Assembly: GCA_003134685.1 (NCBI GenBank)
Contig: PLCA01000005.1
Coordinates: 310,001 to 374,000, forward strand
DNA from: Gemmatimonadota bacterium
GTDB lineage: Bacteria; Gemmatimonadota; Gemmatimonadetes; Gemmatimonadales; Gemmatimonadaceae
Length of the DNA stretch: 64,000 bases
Direction of reading: 5' to 3'
In this document: piece after piece, positions 42,244-56,427 of the stretch
How the letters are laid out: each line of letters opens with the position of its first letter
Position numbering within the stretch: position 1 is the first letter of the stretch
Translations under genes and position numbers: made by a program
The notes under the pieces: model-generated
The model's database searches: none
The model's input: only the letters and a program-made list of their open reading frames with translations
What the model was told of the DNA's origin: nothing

Positions 42244-43137
42244 CTACACGATCGCGCCCGGCGCGGCTATCACCGACAGCGCGGCGGGCAAGCACTGCAC
42301 GTCCACAGTTCTCGATCGGGCAACACGCAGCTCACCATCAATTTCCATCAACGGACTGATGGGGAACGTGAGCGAGAGATGCTGAACACTCGCGGACATC
42401 ACTGACGGCATCCCGATATGTGTGCCGCGCATCGCGCCGACGAAGAGTTTCACGCGCTCCACGACATTGCTGTCACTGAAGAAACACGCGTCGAGCTTGC
42501 CGTCGAGCACGGAAGCATGTGGGGCGATCTTGAATGCGCCGCCGAGCGAGCGTCCGTTCGAGACAGTTACCATGAGCATCCGCCCACGCGTCACCCCGGG
42601 CACGCCGTTCGCCGAGACTTCGATTCCGCGGTAAGTAAACAGCTGACCCAGGGCTGAGTAGATGTAGACTGCGTCGCCTTTGAGAAAACGGACGCGATTG
42701 CTCGCCTCGAGAACTGAAGCGTCGAATCCAAATCCACAGCTGTTGAGGAAGTAGTGACCGTCCGCTTGACCGACGTCTATGTGCGCGGCGTTCCCACTGG
42801 TGGCAAGTTGAAACGCTTCCAGCGGCCGGGCCGCGTCGAGTCCCAACGTTTTGGCGAAATCGTTTCCCGTACCTGAAGGAATCAGCGCCAGACGACAGTC
42901 TGCGCGCGCTCGAAGAATCTCGTCCGCGACCTTTGAGCAGGTCCCGTCGCCGCCTAGGACAATAATTGTCTTCGCGCCGCGACTAAGTGCTTCTTTGACG
43001 AGCCGGCGCTCGTCTCCACCGGTCTGTGTCGTGAGAACACCATTCGCGCCGATCCTTCGGAAAGCAGATTCAAGCGCGCGAATAGCGTGTAGCCCTTTTC
43101 CGCGTCCGGCGGCGGGATTGGCAATGGTGACTATCAT
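42244..43137 (-). CDS. Diacylglycerol/lipid kinase family protein
   Basis: From MIVTIANPAAGRG the protein has 297 residues. NPAAGRGKG and IIVLGGDGTCSKVADEILRA with IPSGTGNDFAKTLG are the catalytic-domain signatures of the DagK/YegS/BmrU family, and the C-terminal beta sandwich ends in MEIDGE. It phosphorylates a lipid (diacylglycerol or similar) at the inner membrane. It is the third minus-strand gene after the kinase and lipoprotein, with short gaps, so an operon is possible. Confidence 0.82.
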   Translation of the reverse strand: MIVTIANPAAGRGKGLHAIRALESAFRRIGANGVLTTQTGGDERRLVKEALSRGAKTIIVLGGDGTCSKVADEILRARADCRLALIPSGTGNDFAKTLGLDAARPLEAFQLATSGNAAHIDVGQADGHYFLNSCGFGFDASVLEASNRVRFLKGDAVYIYSALGQLFTYRGIEVSANGVPGVTRGRMLMVTVSNGRSLGGAFKIAPHASVLDGKLDACFFSDSNVVERVKLFVGAMRGTHIGMPSVMSASVQHLSLTFPISPLMEIDGELRVARSRTVDVQCLPAALSVIAAPGAIV

Positions 43138-43171
43138 CCCGCCGCCCAAGGGTCAGATCACAGGCCAGCCG

Positions 43172-43840
43172 CTATTGCTGCTTCGTTCCAGTGCAGCAGT
43201 CCGGATCGCAGCCGATCCAACCCGGTTTTGAGATGTAAGCGGCCGCGCTCGGTGCGCCGAATGCTGTCTGCACACCGCTAAAGTACGCGTAGTCGGAGCA
43301 GTCCTTGAAGTCGGCGTCGTCGGTTGGAGATGGTGTCTTGTGCCCACAGTCTGTGAGAAGGCCGATAGGCTGCGGGTTCGGCGTGTAAGCGGCGCCCAAC
43401 TCGATAAAGCCCCAGGTCGCTTTTCTGTCGGCCCGGCTGTGCACCCACATCAAATACTTCGTGTTGGCTTTGAAAGTCGTACGGCTCGGCACGTGTGCAA
43501 CGTCCTGATTGGAAGAGTTCTCCACCAAGGCAACTATTCGCATTTTGAGAGGGCCATCGTTGGCCTTCACATCCTTGGTGCTTCCCGTATAGCGAATTGT
43601 GACATCACGAGCAGTCTGACATCCATCACACTGCGCGTAGTGTGAAGGCCCCCAATCGAATTGGCCAAGGTCGCGTATGATTTGCTCGAATGCCTGCGCG
43701 GAACCTTTCGGCGGAAGGTTGATCTCCGCGGGCCTCTTGTTGGGAGCGCGCGTGGGGAGTGGGCATCCGGAGAAAATGAAAGCCACGGTCACTGCGGTGC
43801 AAAGCCTTGCTGCTCGCGGGGCAAATCGGGACGGGTTCAT
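43172..43840 (-). CDS. Lipoprotein, unknown
   Basis: From MNPSRFAPRAARL (GGGAGG upstream) 222 residues. The signal ends FIFSGCPLPT with a lipobox. Six to eight Cys in the mature part (YAQCDGCQTA, GCDPDCCTG) suggest disulfides or metal binding. No family recognised. It lies 33 bp downstream of the protein kinase gene and is likely co-transcribed. Confidence 0.6.
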   Translation of the reverse strand: MNPSRFAPRAARLCTAVTVAFIFSGCPLPTRAPNKRPAEINLPPKGSAQAFEQIIRDLGQFDWGPSHYAQCDGCQTARDVTIRYTGSTKDVKANDGPLKMRIVALVENSSNQDVAHVPSRTTFKANTKYLMWVHSRADRKATWGFIELGAAYTPNPQPIGLLTDCGHKTPSPTDDADFKDCSDYAYFSGVQTAFGAPSAAAYISKPGWIGCDPDCCTGTKQQ

Positions 43841-43872
43841 TCGTGACCTCCCAAGACGTGTGAGGGTGCAAC

Positions 43873-46800
43873 CTATCGGGTCTGAGACTGACCTGCTAAA
43901 GCCTGCATTCTCTTCAGTTCGGCTTGCAATGAGGGGTCCGCGCTCGACCAAAGGATGGAGACAGTTCTACCCCATTTGCGCGCAGTCCCGCTGTCGCCGG
44001 TTTTTGCAGCGAGGTCGGTACGGAGCACCATTGCACGGACGATCGCCGCTGCGGCACCCGCTTCTCTCAGGGCGGGTGGACTCAACCCCGGAAGTGCGCG
44101 TAGTGAGCGATCGAGTTGCGAGATTGCCGCGGCAGTATCGCCGAATGCTGCGCGAAGCCAAGCCTGTTGGAACGTAAAATCAGGGGAGAGGTCGCCTGGA
44201 CGGCGCGTGCGTATTCGCAACGCAACGCTGTCGTCGATCGCCTTGAAAGCCTTGCGGTCACCACGCGCGAAAGCCTTTTGCATCCGGGTCGTTCTGTCGC
44301 GGGGTGCCTCGATCTCGAGCGCCGATCGACCCCCGGTGCAGGGCGTGAGCATGCTAAGGGGCCTGCCTAGAATTTGCTGAGATAACGCTGGCGCCGCGGC
44401 CGGAGCGATGTAGCGATCCAAAGCATCATCGAGTTCCTTGCGCGCCGAGGTTATCTCTGGTCCGCAAACGCCTAGCGCGGCGTTCGCGAATAGCCTGGAC
44501 GCGGCAGCGCTTACTGGTCTGGGAACGTCGTTCAATGGAGTTGGCAACCCGCCGCCAGTAATGATTGCCAGAGCGGCCACCCGATTGACGCGACCTGTCA
44601 GGGCAGCGAGTCCGATGAGCACTTGCGCATCGTTGGCTGCCGACCCCGGCCGCGGCACGAGAAGATCGTCCGCTAACCGTTTGGCTTCGGCAAACTCCCC
44701 TCGCTTGAAGTGCACCCATGCCTCGTTTGATTTGATGCGAAGCTGTTGCGTTGGGTCGGTGGAGAGTACGGCGGCTCGCCGGAGCGCACTGAGCGCGGAG
44801 GCGGTGGGAGAGGCATCGTCCTCAATGTCGCCATGAACCTCCAGCATGTCTGCCAGGGCCTCAAAAGCTGCGGGGTCGTTGTTTGAATCATGCGTCCACG
44901 CAATAGTGAAATTCAGTAGCTCTTCCGTGTTTTGGACGATGGCTTCACTCATCGTCGCGGAGGCGGCCGCAGCTTTGTCGCTGAATTGCGCTATCGGGTA
45001 GGGAACGAAGGCCAGCGTGTCGTGCGGCCCCAATGTCGGCGATGCCAGAAAGTCGATTCTGTTCGGAGGAGCGCTCCGTCCCATCCGAACCTTGGTCGCG
45101 GCCGTAGGAAGAAGGCTCTGCAACTTTTCGAAACGCAAAATCGCCCGCGCAGCGGGCGCAAACTTGAGTGCGCGCTGATAGGCCTCCGCCGCCGATCGAT
45201 TACTACTTCGGAAATACCAGCCTGATGGACTGTGCGGGGCGGGAACCACCAGCGAATCAAGCGATTGGCATTCGCCCAGGCCGTACCACCCGACGAAATC
45301 GACAGAATCCGCGACCGTGAGCGCCCGATATTTCGCGCAGGCTTCAGGATAGGCCTGATTGGCCATCGCAACGAGTGCTTGCGCGATTATTCGATCGCGA
45401 ACGGCGAGTCTTCCGCCGCGAGATGCCGCCATCGCTGCATAATCCTGCCATTCGCGGTTTAGTGAAGGCCGTGTCCACGCCTCCACCTGCGCGAGCCAAA
45501 CCAGGGCAGCGGCATAGTCCGGGTCGGCTTTCAACGCCGCACGCAATTCACGCTCCGATTCTCCGAGATTCCAAGTTCTCAATGCGTTTTGCGCGCGACT
45601 ACAAGCAGACCACGCTGGAAAGGAACGAGTGCCGGGATCGCACGCGGAGGCGGCTGCTGAGCGATCTGCTCCGCCCAAAAGCCGCATCGCTACCGGGAAG
45701 TAATTGGTTGCGCCAGAATCAGCGCGAGAAAAGACAAAATCGTCCATGGTCTCTTTCGAGCTCGCGTCGTAGAGGTGGACTCGAGCTCGCATCGTTCCTT
45801 TATCGTCTGTAACATTTCCCCATATCACCTTGCCAGCGCCCAACGCCCTGCCAATGACGAGCGCCTCATTTTCAGTCGTTGGCCTTCCTCTGTCATTGAC
45901 CATCTGAGCAACTCTGGTGTCCGAAACCAAGGGCAGTTCATGCCACTGACTGAATTCATCGTAGAGATCAGTAGAAAATTGTGCACCGCGATGATCGGAC
46001 CCGGAGAAAGGCAGAATAGCAAAACGCGCGGTGTCGATTGCCACGCTGCCGGTGAGGCCTGGAAACCGACTTCCCGGTTTTGCAACCGAGAAAATGGTCA
46101 GTAGTGCTGCGATCGCTCCCAAAAACACGACCGCGACCGTTTTTGGATGCGCGCGGATCGGCGCGAGCCACTGGCGTCGTCGGGCATCTCGATTGGCTGA
46201 GAGGAGTTGTTGAGCGATCGCGGCCTGGGCGGTGTCAGCGGGGCGATAATGGGTCGCGTCAAGATCGGCGTGATCAGACGATTCGCGGTGAGACTCTTCG
46301 GCTGGCGGTCTCGTTCGCGGCGGAGGAACCCGCTCGGCGCTGGGGCTCTCCGCATTTCTCAACGCGTTCATGAACTCCTGCGCCGCCTGATAGCGGTCGC
46401 TCGGGCTTCTCGCGAGCGCGATCATGATGACGTCGTCCATCCATGCCGGGAGATCGGGTCTGATCGACGACGGCTTCGGAGGCGCCTCGGTGAACCGCTT
46501 GACGAAACCTTCCTTCCCGCTAAAGGGAGGCTTTCCAGTGAGCATCTCGAACAGAACGCAACCGAGACTATAGGTATCACTCCGCCCATCGAGCTCTTTG
46601 TCGCCCATCAGCTGCTCGGGACTCATGTACGCCGGAGTCCCGGGACTGCCCTTTCCGGTGCGGGTAAGCTGCCGAACGCCGGCGAGATCGATCGCGCGCG
46701 CGATACCGAAATCAGCTAGAACCGGATGACCGGCTGAAAGGAGGATGTTCTCCGGCTTGATGTCGCGATGGACGACGCCCTGAGCGTGCGCGTAGGCCAG

Positions 46801-47229
46801 CGCGTCCGCGACGTCGCGGGCGATGCTGCAAGCAGCGTCGGGCGCGAGCTGTCGCTCGCGGTCGATCCGGTCGCGCAGCGTCTCGCCGCTCACGTAGGGC
46901 ATTACATAGTAGAGGAGCGTCTCTACGTGTCCCGAATCGTGCAGCGGGAGGATGTTGGGATGCTGTAGCCGCGCGAGCAGCCGTATCTCGCGAATGAAGC
47001 GAAGCTCTCCTGTCTCGGAGGTCGGGTCGGCGTGGAGGACTTTGAGCGCGACTTTTCGTTCGTGTTTGAGGTCGCGCGCGAGATATACGGTTGCGAATGC
47101 TCCTTGCCCGATCTCACGCTCGATTTCGTAATGTCCGCGGAGCGCGGCGCGCAACGAAGCAATCGGGTCGAGCGGAGGTGCCATGGGAGATGGATCCGCT
47201 GCGTTGTGGGGCTGGGGAGGCTGGAGCAT
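43873..47229 (-). CDS. Membrane Ser/Thr protein kinase with periplasmic TolB/TPR-like region
   Basis: From MLQPPQPHNAADPSP (AGAGGG upstream) about 1118 residues. The N-terminal kinase has GQGAFATVYLARD, the VALKVL lysine, HRDIKPENILL and DFGIARA, then activation-loop SPGTPAYMSPEQL. One transmembrane helix (TVAVVFLGAIAALLTIFSVA) leads to a long periplasmic part: a TolB-N/adenylate-cyclase-type domain (FAILPFSG ... VIWGNVTDD) and a helical region of TPR-like repeats. This PknB-plus-sensor layout is a common, expanded class in Gemmatimonadota and Acidobacteriota. The signal is unknown. Confidence 0.85.
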   Translation of the reverse strand: MLQPPQPHNAADPSPMAPPLDPIASLRAALRGHYEIEREIGQGAFATVYLARDLKHERKVALKVLHADPTSETGELRFIREIRLLARLQHPNILPLHDSGHVETLLYYVMPYVSGETLRDRIDRERQLAPDAACSIARDVADALAYAHAQGVVHRDIKPENILLSAGHPVLADFGIARAIDLAGVRQLTRTGKGSPGTPAYMSPEQLMGDKELDGRSDTYSLGCVLFEMLTGKPPFSGKEGFVKRFTEAPPKPSSIRPDLPAWMDDVIMIALARSPSDRYQAAQEFMNALRNAESPSAERVPPPRTRPPAEESHRESSDHADLDATHYRPADTAQAAIAQQLLSANRDARRRQWLAPIRAHPKTVAVVFLGAIAALLTIFSVAKPGSRFPGLTGSVAIDTARFAILPFSGSDHRGAQFSTDLYDEFSQWHELPLVSDTRVAQMVNDRGRPTTENEALVIGRALGAGKVIWGNVTDDKGTMRARVHLYDASSKETMDDFVFSRADSGATNYFPVAMRLLGGADRSAAASACDPGTRSFPAWSACSRAQNALRTWNLGESERELRAALKADPDYAAALVWLAQVEAWTRPSLNREWQDYAAMAASRGGRLAVRDRIIAQALVAMANQAYPEACAKYRALTVADSVDFVGWYGLGECQSLDSLVVPAPHSPSGWYFRSSNRSAAEAYQRALKFAPAARAILRFEKLQSLLPTAATKVRMGRSAPPNRIDFLASPTLGPHDTLAFVPYPIAQFSDKAAAASATMSEAIVQNTEELLNFTIAWTHDSNNDPAAFEALADMLEVHGDIEDDASPTASALSALRRAAVLSTDPTQQLRIKSNEAWVHFKRGEFAEAKRLADDLLVPRPGSAANDAQVLIGLAALTGRVNRVAALAIITGGGLPTPLNDVPRPVSAAASRLFANAALGVCGPEITSARKELDDALDRYIAPAAAPALSQQILGRPLSMLTPCTGGRSALEIEAPRDRTTRMQKAFARGDRKAFKAIDDSVALRIRTRRPGDLSPDFTFQQAWLRAAFGDTAAAISQLDRSLRALPGLSPPALREAGAAAAIVRAMVLRTDLAAKTGDSGTARKWGRTVSILWSSADPSLQAELKRMQALAGQSQTR

Positions 47230-47420
47230 TCCACCCTCTTTATGTGACGCTCCGCAAACATACGGGGGAATATCAATCGCGCCAGCGTTTCCTCTGGTCG
47301 GGGGGTTGAACTCGCAGTTTGGTCGAGGTAGCTTGACAATCCCCCTCCGACCGGTTTTTTTGCCCGGCTCAGGAAGAGCGGGACGAGTCAGCAAACCATT
47401 AAAAATTTGCTTCCAATCAC

Positions 47421-47449
47421 TTGACGAATGAACCGATCAGGTTTATTCT
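47421..47449 (+). promoter_or_regulatory. rRNA operon promoter
   Basis: TTGACG (47421-47426), 17 bp, TATTCT (47444-47449), about 240 bp before 16S. The stretch 47230-47691 otherwise holds only the leader and the kinase's upstream region. Confidence 0.6.
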
Positions 47450-47691
47450 GCAAGGCTGCCGGAGAATCGGCACAAGAATATTTAAGAAGCCACCAGAATA
47501 GCGGTGTGCGAACTGTTTGAAAATCGAAGTTGAGATCGATGGATGTGCGAGGCGAGATCTATGATCCGGGGTCCATTTCAGTATCCCGGGGAGATTTCAA
47601 AACCTGAAACATTCAAAGTGATTCCGGACGTGGAAGTCGAAAGACTTACGTCTGGAGACGACTGCGTTCGGAAGAGCAATCAAATCTTCAA

Positions 47692-49217
<1,526 letters not shown>

Positions 49218-49666
49218 ACGGAGCTGCGAGTAAGGCAGACTTGCCTGGGCAACCAGGGTTACTTGCCGGAAAGCACTCACGTGTCGCTCGCCTCGTCATA
49301 TCCCGATCTCAATCTCGATTTCCATATAAAGAGCCCGAACCGGCTCCGCTTTTTGCGGGTGCAATTCAGGCTCGAAAGAACAAGAGGGACTTGAGGCTAG
49401 GTCCTTAAGCACCAAGCGACAGAGCGCTCATATCTCGAAAGCTTTTTGACAATGGAAAGTAGTAGTGATCGTGGGATTTGAGCACCTGGACCTGATAAGA
49501 TCTGGGTGCTGAGAATCAACACTAGTGACACAATTTCATAGAAGCTCTGACCTTCGGGTTGGGGCTCGATTTGTCTCAAAGAGCTTAATTGCTCCGAGAG
49601 TCCAAATGATTGTATCACTCGTTAGATCGCGCGTGTTATTGTTTGAACAAATGGAACAAGTTATTT
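49218..49666 (+). other. 16S-23S internal spacer without tRNA
   Basis: About 450 bp. I see no tRNA-Ile, tRNA-Ala or other tRNA, which many bacteria carry here. Several short inverted segments are probably RNase III processing stems. Confidence 0.7.
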
Positions 49667-52632
<2,966 letters not shown>

Positions 52633-52771
52633 CTTATATGGTTCTAGTCCTTCTTTGACTAGAACCGACTAGCAGTAACCAAGCGATCTAACGGTTGATT
52701 CGAACATCACACGATCACTACTACAATCCAAAGTCAAAACTTTGTATATCTTGTCCGCGGCCTGTTCCTAC

Positions 52772-52844
52772 TGGGGTGTAGGTCAACTGGCAGACCGCCG
52801 GACTGTTAATCCGGAAGTTGCAGGTTCGAGTCCTGCCGCCCCAG
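52772..52844 (+). tRNA. tRNA-Asn (GTT) between 23S and 5S
   Basis: Acceptor TGGGGTG/CGCCCCA, anticodon arm CCGGA-CTGTTAA-TCCGG with anticodon GTT, T arm GCAGG-TTCGAGT-CCTGC, discriminator G. It is embedded in the rRNA transcript, about 140 bp after 23S and 25 bp before 5S. Confidence 0.93.
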
Positions 52845-52869
52845 CTTTCTTTTTTTGACAATTGATTTA

Positions 52870-52987
52870 CGCTGGCGACTGGAGCGTAGGGGCCACACCC
52901 GTTCCCATTCCGAACACGGTCGTTAAGCCCTACAGCGCCGATGGTACTCCGTTCGAGAGGACGCGGGAGAGTAGGCCGTCGCCGGCA
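52870..52987 (+). rRNA. rrf: 5S ribosomal RNA
   Basis: Terminal helix GCTGGCGAC/GTCGCCGGC, plus conserved CCCATTCCGAACACGG and CGCCGATGGTACTCC. About 117 nt. Confidence 0.92.
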
Positions 52988-52994
52988 CCTGATT

Positions 52995-53031
52995 GGGCCG
53001 CTCAGATTTCTGGGCGGCCCTTTCTTTTTTT
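52995..53031 (+). terminator. rRNA operon terminator
   Basis: GGGCCGCTCAGA, TT, TCTGGGCGGCCC followed by TTTCTTTTTTT. Confidence 0.88.
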
Positions 53032-53034
53032 CGT

Positions 53035-53222
53035 ACTGCAACTGAACGGGCGGGAGGCGTCAGTAGCATAGATGCCCGCTTTTCAGTTCACGACGCCCTG
53101 ACTTTACTAGGTGCTGGTCGGGGCACGAGCAGGCCGTCAAACGCGGCTGAGGCAAGTCCGGGCGTAGTGAACTGGCAACTCACATCTACGCTACTGGCGC
53201 CTACCGCCAGTTCAGTTGCAGT
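53035..53222. repeat. 188-bp imperfect palindrome (MITE-like)
   Basis: The left arm (53035-53098) and right arm (53160-53222) are imperfect inverted copies of about 60 bp, with termini ACTGCAACTGAAC/GTTCAGTTGCAGT, around a 61-bp centre. A partial extra copy of the end (CCCGTTCAGTTGC, 53228-53240) follows. There is no coding potential. It sits between the rRNA terminator and era. Confidence 0.6.
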
Positions 53223-53265
53223 TGATTCCCGTTCAGTTGCCCTTGATAAAGGACTAGTTTCATAA

Positions 53266-54144
53266 ATGCCTAGAGCCGGGATCGTCACCGTAGTCGGAAA
53301 ACCGAACGTCGGAAAATCGACGCTCTTGAACCGCATCGTCGGCCAGAAGCTGAGTATCACGAGTCCGAAGCCGCAGTCGACTCGCGACCGCGTCGTCGGG
53401 ATCTACACGGCCGACGACTCCCAGATGGTGATACTCGACACGCCCGGACTTCTGAACCCCGGCTATCTCCTCCAGCAAGCTATGCGCTCGACCGCGCTGC
53501 GCGCGCTCGACGAGGCCGACGTGATCGTGTATCTCGCTGACGCGACTGAAGGGAGACCACCATCGCTGGTAGAGGCTGCCGAGCTCGCTGCGCCGCCGCG
53601 CGCTCCCGTCATAACAGTTCTCAATAAGTCGGACGCCATACCCGTGAGCCGTCGCGACGAGGCCGGCGCAGGCGAGGAGCTCGTGTTCGTTTCGGCCCTC
53701 ACCGGCGATGGGATCCCGGAATTGATGGCGCGGATCGCGCACAATCTTCCGGAGAGCCCATTTCTGTACCCCGAGGACGACATCAGCACCCAGCCCGTTC
53801 GATTCTTCGCCGCGGAGCTGGTGCGGGAGACGGTGCTCGAGCAGTTGCACGACGAAGTGCCGTACGCGGTGGCCGTCCAGGTGGAAGAATTTCGCGAAGG
53901 AAGCTCGCCTCTCTACATCCGCGCAGTAATTTACGTGGAACGGGACAGCCAGAAGGCGATCATCATCGGCAGCAAGGGCGCGCAGATCCGCAGCATTGGC
54001 GAAGCGGCGCGCAAGAAAATCGAAGCCTTTCTCGGCGCCAGGGTGTATCTGGATCTCTGGGTCAAGGTGCTCGCCAACTGGCGCAAGAACCCGGGCAGTC
54101 TCTCACGATTCGGCTATCAACTCGCTACAGGAAAAAGCAAATGA
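53266..54144 (+). CDS. era: GTPase Era
   Basis: 292 residues. The G domain has GKPNVGKST (G1), DTPG (G3), NKSD (G4) and SAL (G5). The C-terminal KH domain has AIIIGSKGAQIRSIGEAARK. Era binds the 16S 3' end and helps 30S maturation, so its place directly after the rRNA operon is notable. Its stop overlaps the next gene's ATG by 4 bp. A perfect ribosome binding site is not evident; the start is fixed by family length. Confidence 0.92.
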   Translation: MPRAGIVTVVGKPNVGKSTLLNRIVGQKLSITSPKPQSTRDRVVGIYTADDSQMVILDTPGLLNPGYLLQQAMRSTALRALDEADVIVYLADATEGRPPSLVEAAELAAPPRAPVITVLNKSDAIPVSRRDEAGAGEELVFVSALTGDGIPELMARIAHNLPESPFLYPEDDISTQPVRFFAAELVRETVLEQLHDEVPYAVAVQVEEFREGSSPLYIRAVIYVERDSQKAIIIGSKGAQIRSIGEAARKKIEAFLGARVYLDLWVKVLANWRKNPGSLSRFGYQLATGKSK

Positions 54145-54308
54145 GCTTGTCGGCGCGTCTCCTCGAAATTCTCGTCTGTCCCAAATGCAAGAGCGAGCTC
54201 GAGTATCGCGAGGCGGAGCAGGCCCTCTTCTGTCATAAGTGCCGGCTGCGATATGCCGTGCGTGAAGACATCCCAATCATGCTGATAGATGAGGCGACTC
54301 CTTTTTAG
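54141..54308 (+). CDS. Trm112/UPF0434-like small zinc protein
   Basis: 55 residues, MSLSARLLEILVCPKCKSEL ... ALFCHKCRLRYAVREDIPIM with LIDEA. Two CxxC pairs and the terminal IPIMLIDEA are the signature of the Trm112/YcaR (UPF0434) family. Eukaryotic and archaeal Trm112 activates methyltransferases; bacterial members are poorly understood. It overlaps era by 4 bp and the next gene by 20 bp, so it is part of one transcript. Confidence 0.8.
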   Translation: MSLSARLLEILVCPKCKSELEYREAEQALFCHKCRLRYAVREDIPIMLIDEATPF

Positions 54309-55257
54309 CGTCGGGCTATCGGCCCTGCTCGCTGGACGCGCGGGGGCTCAAGCGCCCGCCGGAAGCGAGGGCTCGCTCTTTCTGCTCCTGCCCACGGGGG
54401 CGCAGGCCGTGGGTATGGGCCAGGCGATGGTCGCGGGAAAACCGGGGAGTGAAGGGATCTGGTGGAACCCTGCATCGATCGCCGACCAGGACAAGCGCGA
54501 GCTGGCCATCCACCACTCAAGAACCATCGCTGGCGCTGGCGATGCTCTCACGTTCGTTCTCCCGACCAGCTCATACGGGACTGCGGCGCTTTCGCTCAAC
54601 ATCTTAAACCTCGGCGACCAACAGGTGACCGACGCGAACAACGATGTGATCGGCGTCATCTTTCCGCGCGATGTCGTGCTTGCGGGCACGTACGCCGCGA
54701 GCGTGACCAAGCGCCTGACTGCAGGTCTCAACTACAAGGTGGTGCAGATCCGCTTCGACTGCTCGGGCGAATGCAGCAGCGTCGGTCCCGAGGTCAAGAG
54801 CTCGCGGGCCGTTGACGTCGGCGCGCAATACGAGGTCGAAGCCGGTGCGCCGCTCACGTTCGGGATCGCCATACGCAACCTCGGGGGAAAACTCAATTCG
54901 ACGGAAACGAACCGAAGCGATCCGCTTCCAACGCAGGTCGATATCGGGGCGATGTACCGTCTGAAGTTCATCGATCGCTACTTGAAAGACACAGAGCTTC
55001 GGGCGGCCGGCAGCTACATCAATTCCCGGGCGTTTGGAGGGAAATCAGTCCGTCTGGGTACGGATGTCACGTATCAAGGCAAGCTGCATCTGCGCGCAGG
55101 GTTCGTCGGGCACGACCGGCGGGGAGATGCCAGCGCTGCTCTCGGACTCGGCCTCCAAAGCGGCGGGTTCGTGTTCGACATTGCGCGGACTTTCGGGGGC
55201 CTCCCGGCCGAGGGCGGCCAAGCCCCCGTGTACGTCTCGCTCCGATACCTGTTTTGA
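54289..55257 (+). CDS. PorV/PorQ-type outer-membrane beta-barrel
   Basis: 322 residues with signal peptide (LLFSVGLSALLAGRAGAQAP). FLLLPTGAQAVGMGQAMVAG ... GIWWNPASIA is the UPF0164/PorV family start, and the protein ends in an aromatic beta-strand (VYVSLRYLF). These FadL-related barrels serve type IX secretion in Bacteroidota; here the partners are not visible, so the role is open. Confidence 0.75.
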   Translation: MRRLLFSVGLSALLAGRAGAQAPAGSEGSLFLLLPTGAQAVGMGQAMVAGKPGSEGIWWNPASIADQDKRELAIHHSRTIAGAGDALTFVLPTSSYGTAALSLNILNLGDQQVTDANNDVIGVIFPRDVVLAGTYAASVTKRLTAGLNYKVVQIRFDCSGECSSVGPEVKSSRAVDVGAQYEVEAGAPLTFGIAIRNLGGKLNSTETNRSDPLPTQVDIGAMYRLKFIDRYLKDTELRAAGSYINSRAFGGKSVRLGTDVTYQGKLHLRAGFVGHDRRGDASAALGLGLQSGGFVFDIARTFGGLPAEGGQAPVYVSLRYLF

Positions 55258-55339
55258 TCTGGCGCAAATGGCTGGTGGGCGGCAGTCGCGCCCCCGCCGC
55301 GCCGTCAGCAATCCTTGAACGAGACTCGAAGGCGCAGCG

Positions 55340-56389
55340 ATGAAAATCCTATACGCCCTCCTGGTGTTCGTTCCGATTGCGATCATTGCGAGAATCACGG
55401 GGGCCCCGCCGATAGCGGTTTTCATTCTGAGCGCGCTCGCGATTGTCCCGCTGTCGGGGGTTCTGGGCGCCGCGACGGAAGCGGTGGCCGAGCACACCAG
55501 TCCGGCGATTGGCGGAGTGCTGAGCGCGACGATGGGGAATCTGGCCGAGCTGATCATCGCCGGCGTGGCGCTCCGGGCTGGCCTGATCGACCTGGTGAAG
55601 GCATCGATCACCGGCTCCATTCTGGGCAACCTTCTCCTTGTCCTCGGGATCGCGCTCTTCGCCGGCGGGCTCAAGTTCAAGGTGCAGAAATTCAACCCGA
55701 ACCTGGCGGGGTCGAGCACGACGGTGCTGCTCATCGCCGTGTTCGGGCTGGTGGTACCGGCTCTTTTCCATCAGCTGCATCCGGATCCGGAGAGGGCGGC
55801 CACCGTGCGTATGTCGCACTACGTGGCGGGGCTTCTGATCGCAGGCTACGTGGCCTGGTTGGTCTTTTCCCTCTGGACACACTCCTCCTCGTTTAGGAGC
55901 GACCACGGTCCGGGCGTGACTGTAGCCCCAAAATGGTCGTCAAAGAAGGCAATGGGGATCCTGCTCGCCGCTGCCGTCACCATCGGCGTGGTCGCGGAGG
56001 TCCTCGTTTCGGCTACGGAGGAGGCGGTGAAGGTGCTGGGCCTGTCCGAGTTCTTCGTCGGACTGGTCGTGATTCCCATCATCGGCAATGCGGCCGAAAA
56101 CAGCTCGGCAATCATCATAGCGATGCGGAACCGCATGGATCTCGCGCTCAGCATCGCCATTGGCTCCAGCATCCAGGTGGCGCTGCTGATAGCGCCGCTG
56201 TTGGTTCTTTTAGGGATGGTGTTCCACCAGCCGATGGATCTCGCTTTCACCACCATGGAGGTGGCGAGCATCGCATTGGCTGTTTTGGTGACGTCCTCCG
56301 TGATCAGGGACGCGGAAACGAACTGGCTCGAGGGAGCCTTGCTGCTTCTCGCGTATGCTGTGCTCGGAGTTGCGTTCTTTTTCTTCTGA
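55340..56389 (+). CDS. cax: Ca2+/H+ antiporter (CaX family)
   Basis: 349 residues, about 11 transmembrane helices. The two inverted alpha repeats carry MGNLAELIIAG (first) and IIGNAAENSSAI (second), with the paired acidic residues that bind Ca2+. It exports Ca2+ in exchange for protons at the inner membrane. ATG 55340 follows 82 bp after the barrel gene. Confidence 0.85.
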   Translation: MKILYALLVFVPIAIIARITGAPPIAVFILSALAIVPLSGVLGAATEAVAEHTSPAIGGVLSATMGNLAELIIAGVALRAGLIDLVKASITGSILGNLLLVLGIALFAGGLKFKVQKFNPNLAGSSTTVLLIAVFGLVVPALFHQLHPDPERAATVRMSHYVAGLLIAGYVAWLVFSLWTHSSSFRSDHGPGVTVAPKWSSKKAMGILLAAAVTIGVVAEVLVSATEEAVKVLGLSEFFVGLVVIPIIGNAAENSSAIIIAMRNRMDLALSIAIGSSIQVALLIAPLLVLLGMVFHQPMDLAFTTMEVASIALAVLVTSSVIRDAETNWLEGALLLLAYAVLGVAFFFF

Positions 56390-56427
56390 CAGACCGGAAT
56401 CATCGTCCACCCGGAAAGCCAACGATT

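Noticed and set aside
55933-56427. Long 5' extension of the GGDEF frame
   Set aside because: It runs through the cax gene in another frame and has an Arg/Gly-rich shadow composition.
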